DNA of 42,701 bases from a virus, in IMG/VR virus record IMGVR_UViG_3300025889_000238, positions 1 through 42,701 of that record; one strand, given 5' to 3'. The first letter of the stretch is position 1. Every line of letters begins with the position of its first letter. Made by a program: the position numbers and the translations under genes. The notes beneath the pieces are model-generated. The model worked only from the letters and a program-made list of their open reading frames with translations, did no database searches and was not told where the DNA came from. Below are positions 13,880 through 22,804 of the stretch, in pieces.

Positions 13880-14176
13880 TTAGTATTTTCCTCTCACCCC
13901 TTTTGGTGATGACTTTTTACTTCCACCTTTACCAGCCCATAAGTTTTTACAAGCCCAATATCTAGCGGATAGCTTATCTTTGGCAGAGCTACATCTGTGC
14001 CTAGCTTTAAAACTTTTTCTAGCAGCAGCAGAATAGTTATGACCATATCCACTTGCTCCGAAGTGTATGATCTTTTCTTTACCACCGGAACAAGCCTTTA
14101 CAACCTTCTTCTTGCCAGCCTTAGGAGACTTGCGAGGAACGTTGCACTTCATTTTTGATTTATCTAGTCTTGCCAT
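13880..14176 (-). CDS. Small basic Cys-containing phage protein (98 aa)
   Basis: The chosen start (14176, MARLDKSKMKCNVPRK) lies two bases after the amidase stop; an upstream in-frame ATG at 14200 would overlap the amidase. The conserved part is IIHFGASGYGHNYSAAARKS followed by FKARHRCSSAKDKLSARYW and ACKNLW. This corresponds to the pattern HFGD....K....RKSFRARH.C.....K..ARYWSCK.W that is frequent in marine phages. Four Cys residues and two His could bind zinc, and the protein is very basic, suggesting DNA or RNA binding. Its function is not known. Confidence 0.78.
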   Translation of the reverse strand: MARLDKSKMKCNVPRKSPKAGKKKVVKACSGGKEKIIHFGASGYGHNYSAAARKSFKARHRCSSAKDKLSARYWACKNLWAGKGGSKKSSPKGVRGKY

Positions 14177-14178
14177 TT

Positions 14179-14841
14179 TTATTTTGTTAAACCTTTCCAC
14201 ATCTCTATTAAGCGTGGATCAGGGTATATATCACTTTTGTCGTATCTTACGCTAACATGAGAATACACACCGCGTTTGTTTCGTAATGCCTTGTACCATA
14301 CATCCCATACTCTTTCGTCATAGTCTAATGGTATGCTATATCTTTCACCCCAGTATAATAATAACTTTCTTAAGCTTTCAATTTGCTCGTCAGTATATTT
14401 GTGCCAATACTTACTACCTCTAAACTCTTTGTCTAATGTAACAACTTCATTATCAGGTAAGCTATGACCATAAATAGTTTTAAAATGATTTCTATTAGGT
14501 GTCATTGGACCATAAGCACATAACTCAATACCTATACTTGTTTTATCTAATGATAAATAAGGTAGGTTTTCTTTCTGAAACACAGACTCTCTAAGTCCTA
14601 AATGAAATGCCCAATACCTAGAAGAGAAAGCCTGCACAATAGTTCCATCCCTAGAAATACAAACAGCAGTACCAATACGAGCTCTATCATTGTTCCAAAT
14701 ATCTATAGTTCTTTCACCAGAAGGATTACCAACTGTATGGTGTAAATAGATTTGCCTTTTTGGAAACTCTTCAGCTATGTATTGCCCTGGATCTAGCGGA
14801 TGTTGTACAAGATTTAAATCTTCTAATTTAATTTTAGTCAT
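14179..14841 (-). CDS. N-acetylmuramoyl-L-alanine amidase, endolysin (220 aa)
   Basis: An Amidase_2/PGRP-type domain spans the protein. The first zinc ligand is His34 or His35 in IYLHHTVG; the conserved AVCISRDGTIVQAF, FHLG and SIGIELCAYG segments follow; and the second His (195) is in YSHVSVRYDKSDIYPDP, where DIYPDP matches the usual K.DPGP end of the fold. The enzyme cleaves the bond between muramic acid and L-alanine in peptidoglycan. It lacks a signal peptide, so release by the holin-like proteins encoded just downstream is expected. A 46-base gap separates it from the giant virion gene. Confidence 0.88.
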   Translation of the reverse strand: MTKIKLEDLNLVQHPLDPGQYIAEEFPKRQIYLHHTVGNPSGERTIDIWNNDRARIGTAVCISRDGTIVQAFSSRYWAFHLGLRESVFQKENLPYLSLDKTSIGIELCAYGPMTPNRNHFKTIYGHSLPDNEVVTLDKEFRGSKYWHKYTDEQIESLRKLLLYWGERYSIPLDYDERVWDVWYKALRNKRGVYSHVSVRYDKSDIYPDPRLIEMWKGLTK

Positions 14842-14887
14842 TACTTATATGAGTTACTTGTTTTACTTATCTTTTAATCACTATTAG

Positions 14888-17800
14888 TTATCTATCTACC
14901 ACGTTAATCTTTCTTCTATATGGATCTTTGGATTTACGATTGAACCCTCTTGAAGAATTAGATCTTTTTTCTTTTTTATCTTTTTCCTCTTCAATTCCTA
15001 ATTCCCATGACTGCCAACCAGCTAGTAGTGCTATACGTTCTTGCATTTCTAAGTCTTGACTTAGCGCATCGTTTACGTTGTTAATTTTCTTTATGACCCT
15101 ATCTAATGGAATATTAGTTGTTGCAGATATAACATTACCAGCAGCTAACCACGCTGGGTTGTCTAAGCTAAATCCTTTTTGTTTCATTTCGTCTGAATTC
15201 CATTGCACTTCTCTAGCGGCTTGGTTTATACGTGAAAGTTTAGAAGCTATAGGTGGAGATAATTTAGTTAATTCAAACGCTACCTTTTCGTATTTAGGTC
15301 TATCTTTTTGAGACTCATTGTACACTCTAAGTCCAGCATTTTTAACTACAGCAACTGCAGCACCTGATACACCCATACCTCTTAATACACCATCCGCCAT
15401 ACCATTGCCTAGTCTTACCATCTTCTCTGTCTTCTCATCTTCGTCGTCTAAGTCTGCTGCAAATAATGCTTGCTGTATAGCGTTAAATATAAATCCTTGA
15501 ACAGCGCCATAATAAATTATCTTAGATATATTAGTTTTAGCATCACCTCTACCTGCCATTAAGTCTTGAGAAGCTTTCTTTATTATTCTAGCATACTGAC
15601 TAGGCGTGTTAGCAAATGCCAATACAACTCTACCTAGTGGTCCAGATTGTTGCTTTGATATTCTGTCTGGTCGTGATGACTGCTGTGACTCTTCTGCTGT
15701 TTCTCTAAAATCTAAGAAAGCTTTTTCTTTAGCTTCAGTCTCACTCATGCCTTGCTTAATGTAGCTTTTAATCCTATTTCTATAAAAAGTAGCGCCGCCA
15801 GAAGCGATAGCAAAGCTATCTGCAATTTGTGTAGGAGTAAAACCTTTTTGTAACAAATAAGATATAGCACCTTTTGCTCCGCCTTTATTAGCCATATCGG
15901 CAATATCAGACTCGTTTATAGTTATAGTGGCATTGTCTCTACGTTCTTTTAAGAAGTCTGAATTGAATAGCTCTTTAAAGTCTTTCCAATACTGAGGTTG
16001 GTTAGCAAAAGCTTTACCAGCGGCAAGTATATTATTGTCTTTGAAGTTTATAAAGTTAACAGCCGACAAAGTCTGTAACACAGCTGATCTAGTATTTAAG
16101 AACATGATCGCACCAATACTACCGTTCAACCAGTCCATCATTCTACCTGTTGTAGAATCACCAGCATAGTTTCTATTCTTACCAGACTTCATACGCTGAA
16201 GCATGTTTTCCAAAGCCTCTCTATAGGGCTTACCATGTATAGCCTGTAACTTGTTTAAGTTCTTTTCAGAGAATATAGCATCTACATTTTGTTGCCACTC
16301 TTCAAGATGCTTGGCTCGCTTTGTGCCGCCAAGTCCATCCATTAAGTCAGTGGTAATGCTGCCTGCTAACCAATAGTCTTTTGGCTTTGGATAACCATCT
16401 CCTTTGTTTATTTCTATAAGTTGATCTGCAAATACATTCAAGCTAGCATCTGACTCTACATATTTAATCATGTCTGCTAAGTCAGCTTTACTTAAACCAG
16501 GTATATCCATACCTTGCTTATTCCATATATACATACGTATAGCCTGCTCCTTAGTGAATCCTTCGCCTTCTATTTTCTTTCTAAGATTTTTAGGAACAAT
16601 CCCTAGTTTATTTTTGAGGGCTTTATAATCTGCAGCTAATGAAACTCTTTCTGAAGATATGTTGTTCATAGCTCTAGCGTATGGATCAAGCAAGTTCTTT
16701 TTATACCACGCCATTTGGTTATCACCAAGCTCTCCTTTTGCCAGTGTACTATATAGTAACCCAACGAAGTCATCTGCTGATGGTGGAATAAACCACTTGA
16801 ATTTACCTTGGCTTGATCCAACTACTTCTGCTTTAGCTTTTGAGTATGTTTTCTCAGATGCAATACCAGATTTAGCTTCTAAGATGTCATTCATTTCTTT
16901 ATCCATCTTATCATATATATCTTTGTATACAATGCGCTCTTTAGATTTAACATCTAAGACTTTCATTGCATCTTGAACAGCTTTCACATTCTTATATGCA
17001 TCATCTGTAAAGTAAAAATCATTGTAACCTTCAGCGGCTTTATCAACCATCCATTGTGCCTTAGCTTCAGGCGCACTGTTAGCTAAGCCAGTTATATTTT
17101 CCAATGGGATCTCATAACCAAGCCCTTTTAAAAACTCATATATTGCCGATGCTGAATTAGCAGGTCTAGCAGTTAACACAAACACATCTTTGTTACCAAA
17201 CTTCTTTATAGCTTTATCTAGCTTCGCAATTAAAGGACCAGGCTTACCATCAACAACTTTGCTAAAATCGCTAAAGTCAAATGTTGCACCTTGTTCTAGT
17301 AAGTCTTCTCCAGTTTTTGCAAACTCAGTGGCATCAATTTTAGTTTCAGTACCATCGGGCATTGTTACACCGACCATGCTTTTAGTAGTAGCAAGCGTGT
17401 CGTCAAAATCAAATACAGATATACCTTTTATAGGCGCTTTATTATTACGAGCATTACGCAAAGCCTTATCATAATTATTTAGATTGTTTAATACTTGATC
17501 ATTAGTTTTACTAGCTTTACTAATTATACCGCTTGGCGTTTTACTTATGTTTGATTTAGATGCTTTAGATTTTCCAGCTGTTGTTTTTGCATATTTAGCA
17601 CCGTATTCTCTCATTTGGTCTAAAGTTGTATCTCCAGAAAACAACTTTCTTACCATTTCTTTTTGAACTTTAACTGGAACAGATTTATTACCGAAAAAAT
17701 ATTCACCTAGGGTCTTATTAGCTGGCACATAAAATAATCTATTAAGATCTATGTCAGACTCAGTATATCTAATTATGGAAGCTAGACCTTGATCTAGCTT

Positions 17801-20800
17801 TAGCTTTCCGGTTATTATATCTTCTAGTCTGTCTAACAATGCGTCTGGCGGAGTTTTCTTATACTTGACATTAACCATGTCATCTAGCTCTTTGGATATA
17901 AACCCTTGCATTGATACCGCTCTAGCTATGTCTATAGCTTCTTTTAAGTATCCATTTTTAACTCCACCAAGAAGCAATGTAGCTACTAAGTTTTGAGGCA
18001 TAAAATGCTCTTCAACACCTTTTACATCTGTTATAGGCTCTTCTGTTTCTATATCAACTTCGTATACAAGTCTAGGAAAGCTAGATCTTGAAAAGTGTTT
18101 TTGGCTATTAGCTGCTTGCCTTACTATCTCCTGGAATGCCCAAAAGTCATTTTTATTTCCTGGCTTTTTTAAATACTTATCAACTGCTTTGTAAAAATCT
18201 ATCATATCTTCAAACCTTTTAAATTCTAACTCTGCAAAGTCAGATTTTCTAGATTCTTCTAGATATTTTTTAGTTAATAACTTTTTCTTTGTATACGAAT
18301 AGTTATCAGTTGATACTTGCTCTTGTCTTATGAGTTTATCTTTATCTATCTTTATGTTATTGGCCCATCCTTGTTGAGTGGCAAAAACAGCTCTGTCTAA
18401 TCCAAATGTAGAAGATATTCTTAACATTTCATGAAACTTTGGATTTTGCTCTAAGAAATTATTTAATACTCTACTTATACCTTGAATAACTGTTTCGCCT
18501 TCAAAAGCAGCTATACTTTCAGGTAGTTTTTTATTTCTATCGTATATGGCTTTTTGTTCATCAGAGTCTTTGGTGTTAGCTGATATATTCATCAGCTCTC
18601 TAGCTTCTTTTCTACTTATATTAAGTGTAGTAACTATTAAATCTTCGAACACCCTGGTTTTTAGCATGTCTTCTCTAGCGATAGCAGCTGCTTTCTTAGG
18701 AGAAATGCTTAGCATAGCTTTTCGCTTACCAGCAGCAGCACGAGCTACATCTTCTTTAGCAAAGTTAGACGTACCCATCTCTTGTCTAATTAGAGTGTTA
18801 GCAGCAAGTGATGAATATGTTTTAGCCATACCTTTTAATAACTGCCCTATAGGACTACGTAGTTCACCTTTAGGTAAGACATTTAATTCCCCTTTTGGTG
18901 TTATACCTATATCAGATTTAATCTTGTCTATAGTCTCTTTAGTAACTACGCCTCTAAATTCTGGTTTCAATCTTTTTACAGGTACTTGACTAGTTAAACC
19001 TTTACTTCTACCTTTTGGGCTGGTAAGCCTACCAGTTGGATCTATAAAGTCTTCATAAAAATAATCTAATATTCTCTTAGGTAAACCAAGGCCAGTACCT
19101 TTAACATCTTTAGGCGTATCTAAGGTTTCTAATCCTATTTGAGTTTCAGGTAAAGCAATGTTAAACTCAGGAAGTATTTTAACAAACTTGTCTAAGTTGT
19201 CAGCCTTGAAGAAGAACTGCTGTATAGCTCTAGCCTCATTGACAGAGCCTAGATTAGCAGCAGACTCAGTAATCTTTTTAGCAGGTATACCAATGGCTTG
19301 CTCTCCAATCTCACCAGCATATTGCTTTGTAATAGTTTTAAATGTTGGCTTACCTTCAGGCTTCTTACTTAGTGTGATAGTTCCTGGTACACCAGTAAAC
19401 TTCAATGGATTTATAGTTGGCTTTTCTTTTATTCCAACTTCTTCTTGTGCCGTAACTTCTTGCTCTACGTCTGCTATTTGCTTTGTTGATTCATCTATTC
19501 TAGTTTCTTGAGATTTACGCTGTGACTCTTCAAATAATTTCTTTTTAGCATCGAGTTTACCAAATGCTGTATTAGCAAATATAAACTCACCAAAACCCTC
19601 AATACCAACTATTGATCCATCAGCGCGCTTGGCTTGAGGATCAAATGCCATAAGCCTATCAACTACAGAATCAGTTGCAGCTTCAGCCTCTTCTATGCTA
19701 GAAGTTCTTGACCTAATGTAATTATTAATAACACCACCTGGAAATGCAGTGGCATTATAGACCTCGTTAAATACTCTTGCATCTGCAAAGTCTTCTTTCG
19801 TGTTAACATTTTCAGGCACTAAATTGTTTATTTCTTCTAGTACCGTTTTAGAAGTCATTGCTTTTCTTTCAGCATCTACTTCTGTATCAGCAGTGGTTAC
19901 AGCTCCTTGCTCTAATGTATTTTTAAGCTTATTACTAAACTCTCCTTTGTATACAGACTTGTTGAAGTCTTTTATAAAAGAAAATACATCTTTACCAGAA
20001 TTGAATTTATATCTTCTATTAGGTATAACCTTATCTAATACAGACTTTATAGCATTACCTACTTTATCTAATGCAGTTTCAGAGATTATCTCAGAGTTAA
20101 TAAAACCTTTAGACATGGCATCGGAAAGAGCCGTTAAGAACTCTTCGGATTGTACATCTGTGCTTTGATCTTTGTAGTTTTCTAATACAGCGGATATATA
20201 ACCTCCTTCACCTGCTATGCTAGGACTTAATTCATCTAAGAAACCTTCTAAGCTATTCTTCATTTGATTAGCAAGCTCTGGGTTTTTCTTAAATGTATTT
20301 TTCAAGACTACGTGTAGCAACTCGTGTTGAGGTGCTGTTATAGCCTTTGTCTCTTTAGATACATCGCTATTAATAAATATTCTAGAAGATCCATCTTTCA
20401 TTTCTACCACGAAAGCATCTGACTGCTCTATATCACTGTCTGATGGTATATTTTCTACTTGCGACTCTATTTCTTTTACTTTGTTTTTTATTTTATCAGT
20501 TGCAGAAAGCTCATTGTCTTTTTCAAAGCTTTCCATAAGAACATTAGATTCTGTACTCGCGTTTAAATCATCTATTATTTTCTTTACGTTTTCAGAAGTT
20601 CTAGTTTTTATAGTTTCTCTACTAGCCGCTACTTCTCCTTGTTCTAATTTGTCGTCTATTTCTTTTATTTGTTTGTCTATGCGCTTAGTATATAAAGGGT
20701 CTTTGCCTTGCTTTTGCCTCATTAACCCTTGTTTTTGTCTTAACAAGTCTAATTCTTCTGGTGTTGCAGATTCAGGAGAAACATTTATTGCTAGCATTAG

Positions 20801-22792
20801 ATCTGAAGCATATTCCAAAGCTTTGTCATACTGATCATTTAGCTCTTTCCACTTTGCTTTTCTTTCAGGAGTTCTAGCTCTATCCATTCTTAATTGAGCT
20901 TCTCTTTTTTCCTCCTTCATTTGCTCTATTATTCCAGCTCCATTCTCTCTGTATGCTCTATATATAGCGCGTTTACTGTTTTTTAAATCTGCGCTTAATC
21001 CGAATGGTGCAAGAACTTCTGTCAATAGTAAAGTTCCTGCTACTATTTGAGATTGAGACTCGACGTTAAGTAATTCTCCTTTTCCTTTAACGCCTACGGC
21101 TAGCTTTGCTAAATCACCAAGGCCTGCTTCTACTTCTTCTTCGCCTATTTCCCCTATAGGTCTTATTATAAAAGCATTTGCTGCTGCTTTTATCTGCGCT
21201 TTATTTGTAGCTGATTTTAAGTTTTTGCCTAATGCAACAAGCGCGTTTTTACCTACAGATCCACCAAATAAATTAGCATCTGGCATTATGCCATTAGCTA
21301 ATCCAGTTGCGGTAGATTTAAGAAACCCATATGTAATAGCTTTGGCATCACTCAAACCCATTTCTTTACCTTCAAAGTAAGAATCTATAGAAGTCATTCT
21401 AGCACCTGCCTTCATCTGAGCCAGTCTACTAGTTGATAATTTAAACCTGCCTAACTGAGCAGCAGTACCGGTCGATCTAGCCCCTCTGCTAGCTATAATG
21501 CCTATTACAAATGGAAGCATTTGGGCAGTTGTTTTAGCTGCATTCTTGGCTTTAAATCCATCTCCGAAATCAAATGTGAAATCTTCAGACTTAGTTACGC
21601 CTAGCGGATTGCCGTCTGATATGTATTTTTTAAACATATCTAGCATTAAATCTCCACCAGTATAAACGTCGTCTGTTTTTTCTTTTATACCAACATCTTC
21701 TAGCAGCTCTGTGACTGCGTTGCCAAATAAAAAACCAGTACCAATAGTAGACTTTATAGGCACTTTAGCTAACTCTTGTAATAAAGTGGATGAAGCATCT
21801 TTAGAGACGTTAGTAAATCCACCTTTTTCCATTTCTCTATTTAAGTACTTTTCGTACTCATCTGTCATTTCAAAGTTGTTATAAAAAACGCTTTCAGCAG
21901 CATTAAAGTCGTACTCTGTCTGTAGTTGAAAAACCTTGCTGTTGTATTCTTTATATTTATTTTGCGCTTCTTCTTCAGTCATTTGCGAAAAGTCTATACT
22001 ATTAAACTCTTCTGTGACTTCGTTTATTCTATTTGATAAAGCTTTGCTTTTAGCTTTTGTTATTAAGTTTTCTTTAGAATCAATAGATCCAGTTAGCGTT
22101 AGTGTGCTTTCATAATTTGCATATCTATCTAACTTTTTCTCGTCTTTAGATATTTGTTCTATTAATTCGTTTTCTACATCTTCTTGAAGCTCTATTTTTT
22201 CATCTTCAGGAACAAATGTTATAGCAGTGACATCGCCTTTTGTAGCTGTCTTTATATTTTCTAAAGCTTTCTTTGTGTTTTGATATTTAGTATTTTTAAG
22301 CAATAGACTGCTTGGGCTTACTTGCTCTTCTTGTTGTAATGCTCTATATGCAGATGCTTCTTTGTGATCTAAGTAATACTTTACTTTTTTTATTTCTTTT
22401 TCAATAGCTTTAGCTTGCATGTCTTTAGCCATAGGGCTAAGTACTTTGCTTGCTTGTATTTCTTTAAGTTGAGAGTTGAGCTCTTGATACTTAGGATTAG
22501 TAGACAAAGCAAAGTCCATTGCTTTTTCTTCGTCTGTTCTATTTATAGATTTTATATCTTCTTCACTAAGCTCAAAGCCATACATGCTAGTGATAGGTGA
22601 CTCCGATGAAAAATCTCCCAAGTTGGAGACCATATCGTCTATAGATCCTGTGCTTGTCTCCGTCTTCACGGGATCTGTTATCTTTTTTGGCATATCAATT
22701 ATGCCTCTATCAAAGTCTCTTAGTTTTATTAGTATATCTTCTTTAGAGAAGCCTTGATCTGCTAGATATTTAATGTACTCTTTTTTGTCCAT
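14888..22792 (-). CDS. Giant multidomain virion/polyvalent protein with zincin and HAD phosphatase domains (2634 aa)
   Basis: One uninterrupted frame of 2634 codons. The first 400 residues are charged and coiled-coil-like. Residues about 425-620 contain Gly/Ala-rich hydrophobic stretches (MLPFVIGIIASRGARS; VAGTLLLTEVLAPFGL) that could insert in membranes. A zincin motif, His823-Glu-Leu-Leu-His827, is followed by a candidate third ligand at Glu883/884. A HAD hydrolase domain has Asp1795 and Asp1797 in VFDFDDTLA, Thr1874 in LTARP and Asp1930-Asp1931 in FTDDAY. The C-terminal 450 residues (about 2150-2600) resemble the large polyvalent-protein-associated domains of phages. It is the last of three ejection-type genes and likely enters the cell with the DNA, like T7 gp16. 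I saw no lysozyme, transglycosylase or RNA polymerase motif. Confidence 0.85.
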   Translation of the reverse strand: MDKKEYIKYLADQGFSKEDILIKLRDFDRGIIDMPKKITDPVKTETSTGSIDDMVSNLGDFSSESPITSMYGFELSEEDIKSINRTDEEKAMDFALSTNPKYQELNSQLKEIQASKVLSPMAKDMQAKAIEKEIKKVKYYLDHKEASAYRALQQEEQVSPSSLLLKNTKYQNTKKALENIKTATKGDVTAITFVPEDEKIELQEDVENELIEQISKDEKKLDRYANYESTLTLTGSIDSKENLITKAKSKALSNRINEVTEEFNSIDFSQMTEEEAQNKYKEYNSKVFQLQTEYDFNAAESVFYNNFEMTDEYEKYLNREMEKGGFTNVSKDASSTLLQELAKVPIKSTIGTGFLFGNAVTELLEDVGIKEKTDDVYTGGDLMLDMFKKYISDGNPLGVTKSEDFTFDFGDGFKAKNAAKTTAQMLPFVIGIIASRGARSTGTAAQLGRFKLSTSRLAQMKAGARMTSIDSYFEGKEMGLSDAKAITYGFLKSTATGLANGIMPDANLFGGSVGKNALVALGKNLKSATNKAQIKAAANAFIIRPIGEIGEEEVEAGLGDLAKLAVGVKGKGELLNVESQSQIVAGTLLLTEVLAPFGLSADLKNSKRAIYRAYRENGAGIIEQMKEEKREAQLRMDRARTPERKAKWKELNDQYDKALEYASDLMLAINVSPESATPEELDLLRQKQGLMRQKQGKDPLYTKRIDKQIKEIDDKLEQGEVAASRETIKTRTSENVKKIIDDLNASTESNVLMESFEKDNELSATDKIKNKVKEIESQVENIPSDSDIEQSDAFVVEMKDGSSRIFINSDVSKETKAITAPQHELLHVVLKNTFKKNPELANQMKNSLEGFLDELSPSIAGEGGYISAVLENYKDQSTDVQSEEFLTALSDAMSKGFINSEIISETALDKVGNAIKSVLDKVIPNRRYKFNSGKDVFSFIKDFNKSVYKGEFSNKLKNTLEQGAVTTADTEVDAERKAMTSKTVLEEINNLVPENVNTKEDFADARVFNEVYNATAFPGGVINNYIRSRTSSIEEAEAATDSVVDRLMAFDPQAKRADGSIVGIEGFGEFIFANTAFGKLDAKKKLFEESQRKSQETRIDESTKQIADVEQEVTAQEEVGIKEKPTINPLKFTGVPGTITLSKKPEGKPTFKTITKQYAGEIGEQAIGIPAKKITESAANLGSVNEARAIQQFFFKADNLDKFVKILPEFNIALPETQIGLETLDTPKDVKGTGLGLPKRILDYFYEDFIDPTGRLTSPKGRSKGLTSQVPVKRLKPEFRGVVTKETIDKIKSDIGITPKGELNVLPKGELRSPIGQLLKGMAKTYSSLAANTLIRQEMGTSNFAKEDVARAAAGKRKAMLSISPKKAAAIAREDMLKTRVFEDLIVTTLNISRKEARELMNISANTKDSDEQKAIYDRNKKLPESIAAFEGETVIQGISRVLNNFLEQNPKFHEMLRISSTFGLDRAVFATQQGWANNIKIDKDKLIRQEQVSTDNYSYTKKKLLTKKYLEESRKSDFAELEFKRFEDMIDFYKAVDKYLKKPGNKNDFWAFQEIVRQAANSQKHFSRSSFPRLVYEVDIETEEPITDVKGVEEHFMPQNLVATLLLGGVKNGYLKEAIDIARAVSMQGFISKELDDMVNVKYKKTPPDALLDRLEDIITGKLKLDQGLASIIRYTESDIDLNRLFYVPANKTLGEYFFGNKSVPVKVQKEMVRKLFSGDTTLDQMREYGAKYAKTTAGKSKASKSNISKTPSGIISKASKTNDQVLNNLNNYDKALRNARNNKAPIKGISVFDFDDTLATTKSMVGVTMPDGTETKIDATEFAKTGEDLLEQGATFDFSDFSKVVDGKPGPLIAKLDKAIKKFGNKDVFVLTARPANSASAIYEFLKGLGYEIPLENITGLANSAPEAKAQWMVDKAAEGYNDFYFTDDAYKNVKAVQDAMKVLDVKSKERIVYKDIYDKMDKEMNDILEAKSGIASEKTYSKAKAEVVGSSQGKFKWFIPPSADDFVGLLYSTLAKGELGDNQMAWYKKNLLDPYARAMNNISSERVSLAADYKALKNKLGIVPKNLRKKIEGEGFTKEQAIRMYIWNKQGMDIPGLSKADLADMIKYVESDASLNVFADQLIEINKGDGYPKPKDYWLAGSITTDLMDGLGGTKRAKHLEEWQQNVDAIFSEKNLNKLQAIHGKPYREALENMLQRMKSGKNRNYAGDSTTGRMMDWLNGSIGAIMFLNTRSAVLQTLSAVNFINFKDNNILAAGKAFANQPQYWKDFKELFNSDFLKERRDNATITINESDIADMANKGGAKGAISYLLQKGFTPTQIADSFAIASGGATFYRNRIKSYIKQGMSETEAKEKAFLDFRETAEESQQSSRPDRISKQQSGPLGRVVLAFANTPSQYARIIKKASQDLMAGRGDAKTNISKIIYYGAVQGFIFNAIQQALFAADLDDEDEKTEKMVRLGNGMADGVLRGMGVSGAAVAVVKNAGLRVYNESQKDRPKYEKVAFELTKLSPPIASKLSRINQAAREVQWNSDEMKQKGFSLDNPAWLAAGNVISATTNIPLDRVIKKINNVNDALSQDLEMQERIALLAGWQSWELGIEEEKDKKEKRSNSSRGFNRKSKDPYRRKINVVDR

Positions 22793-22804
22793 TATTGTTA
22801 TTAT

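Noticed and set aside
13880-14200. Start at 14200 for the small Cys-rich protein.
   Set aside because: It would overlap the amidase end; the ATG at 14176, two bases after the amidase stop, fits the local spacing and begins the conserved-looking part.
17390-17420. The FDFDDT motif as an RNA polymerase catalytic loop (DFDGD of crAss-like virion polymerases).
   Set aside because: The following LTARP and TDD motifs and their spacing fit a HAD hydrolase; the Gly of DFDGD is missing, and no second polymerase motif was found.
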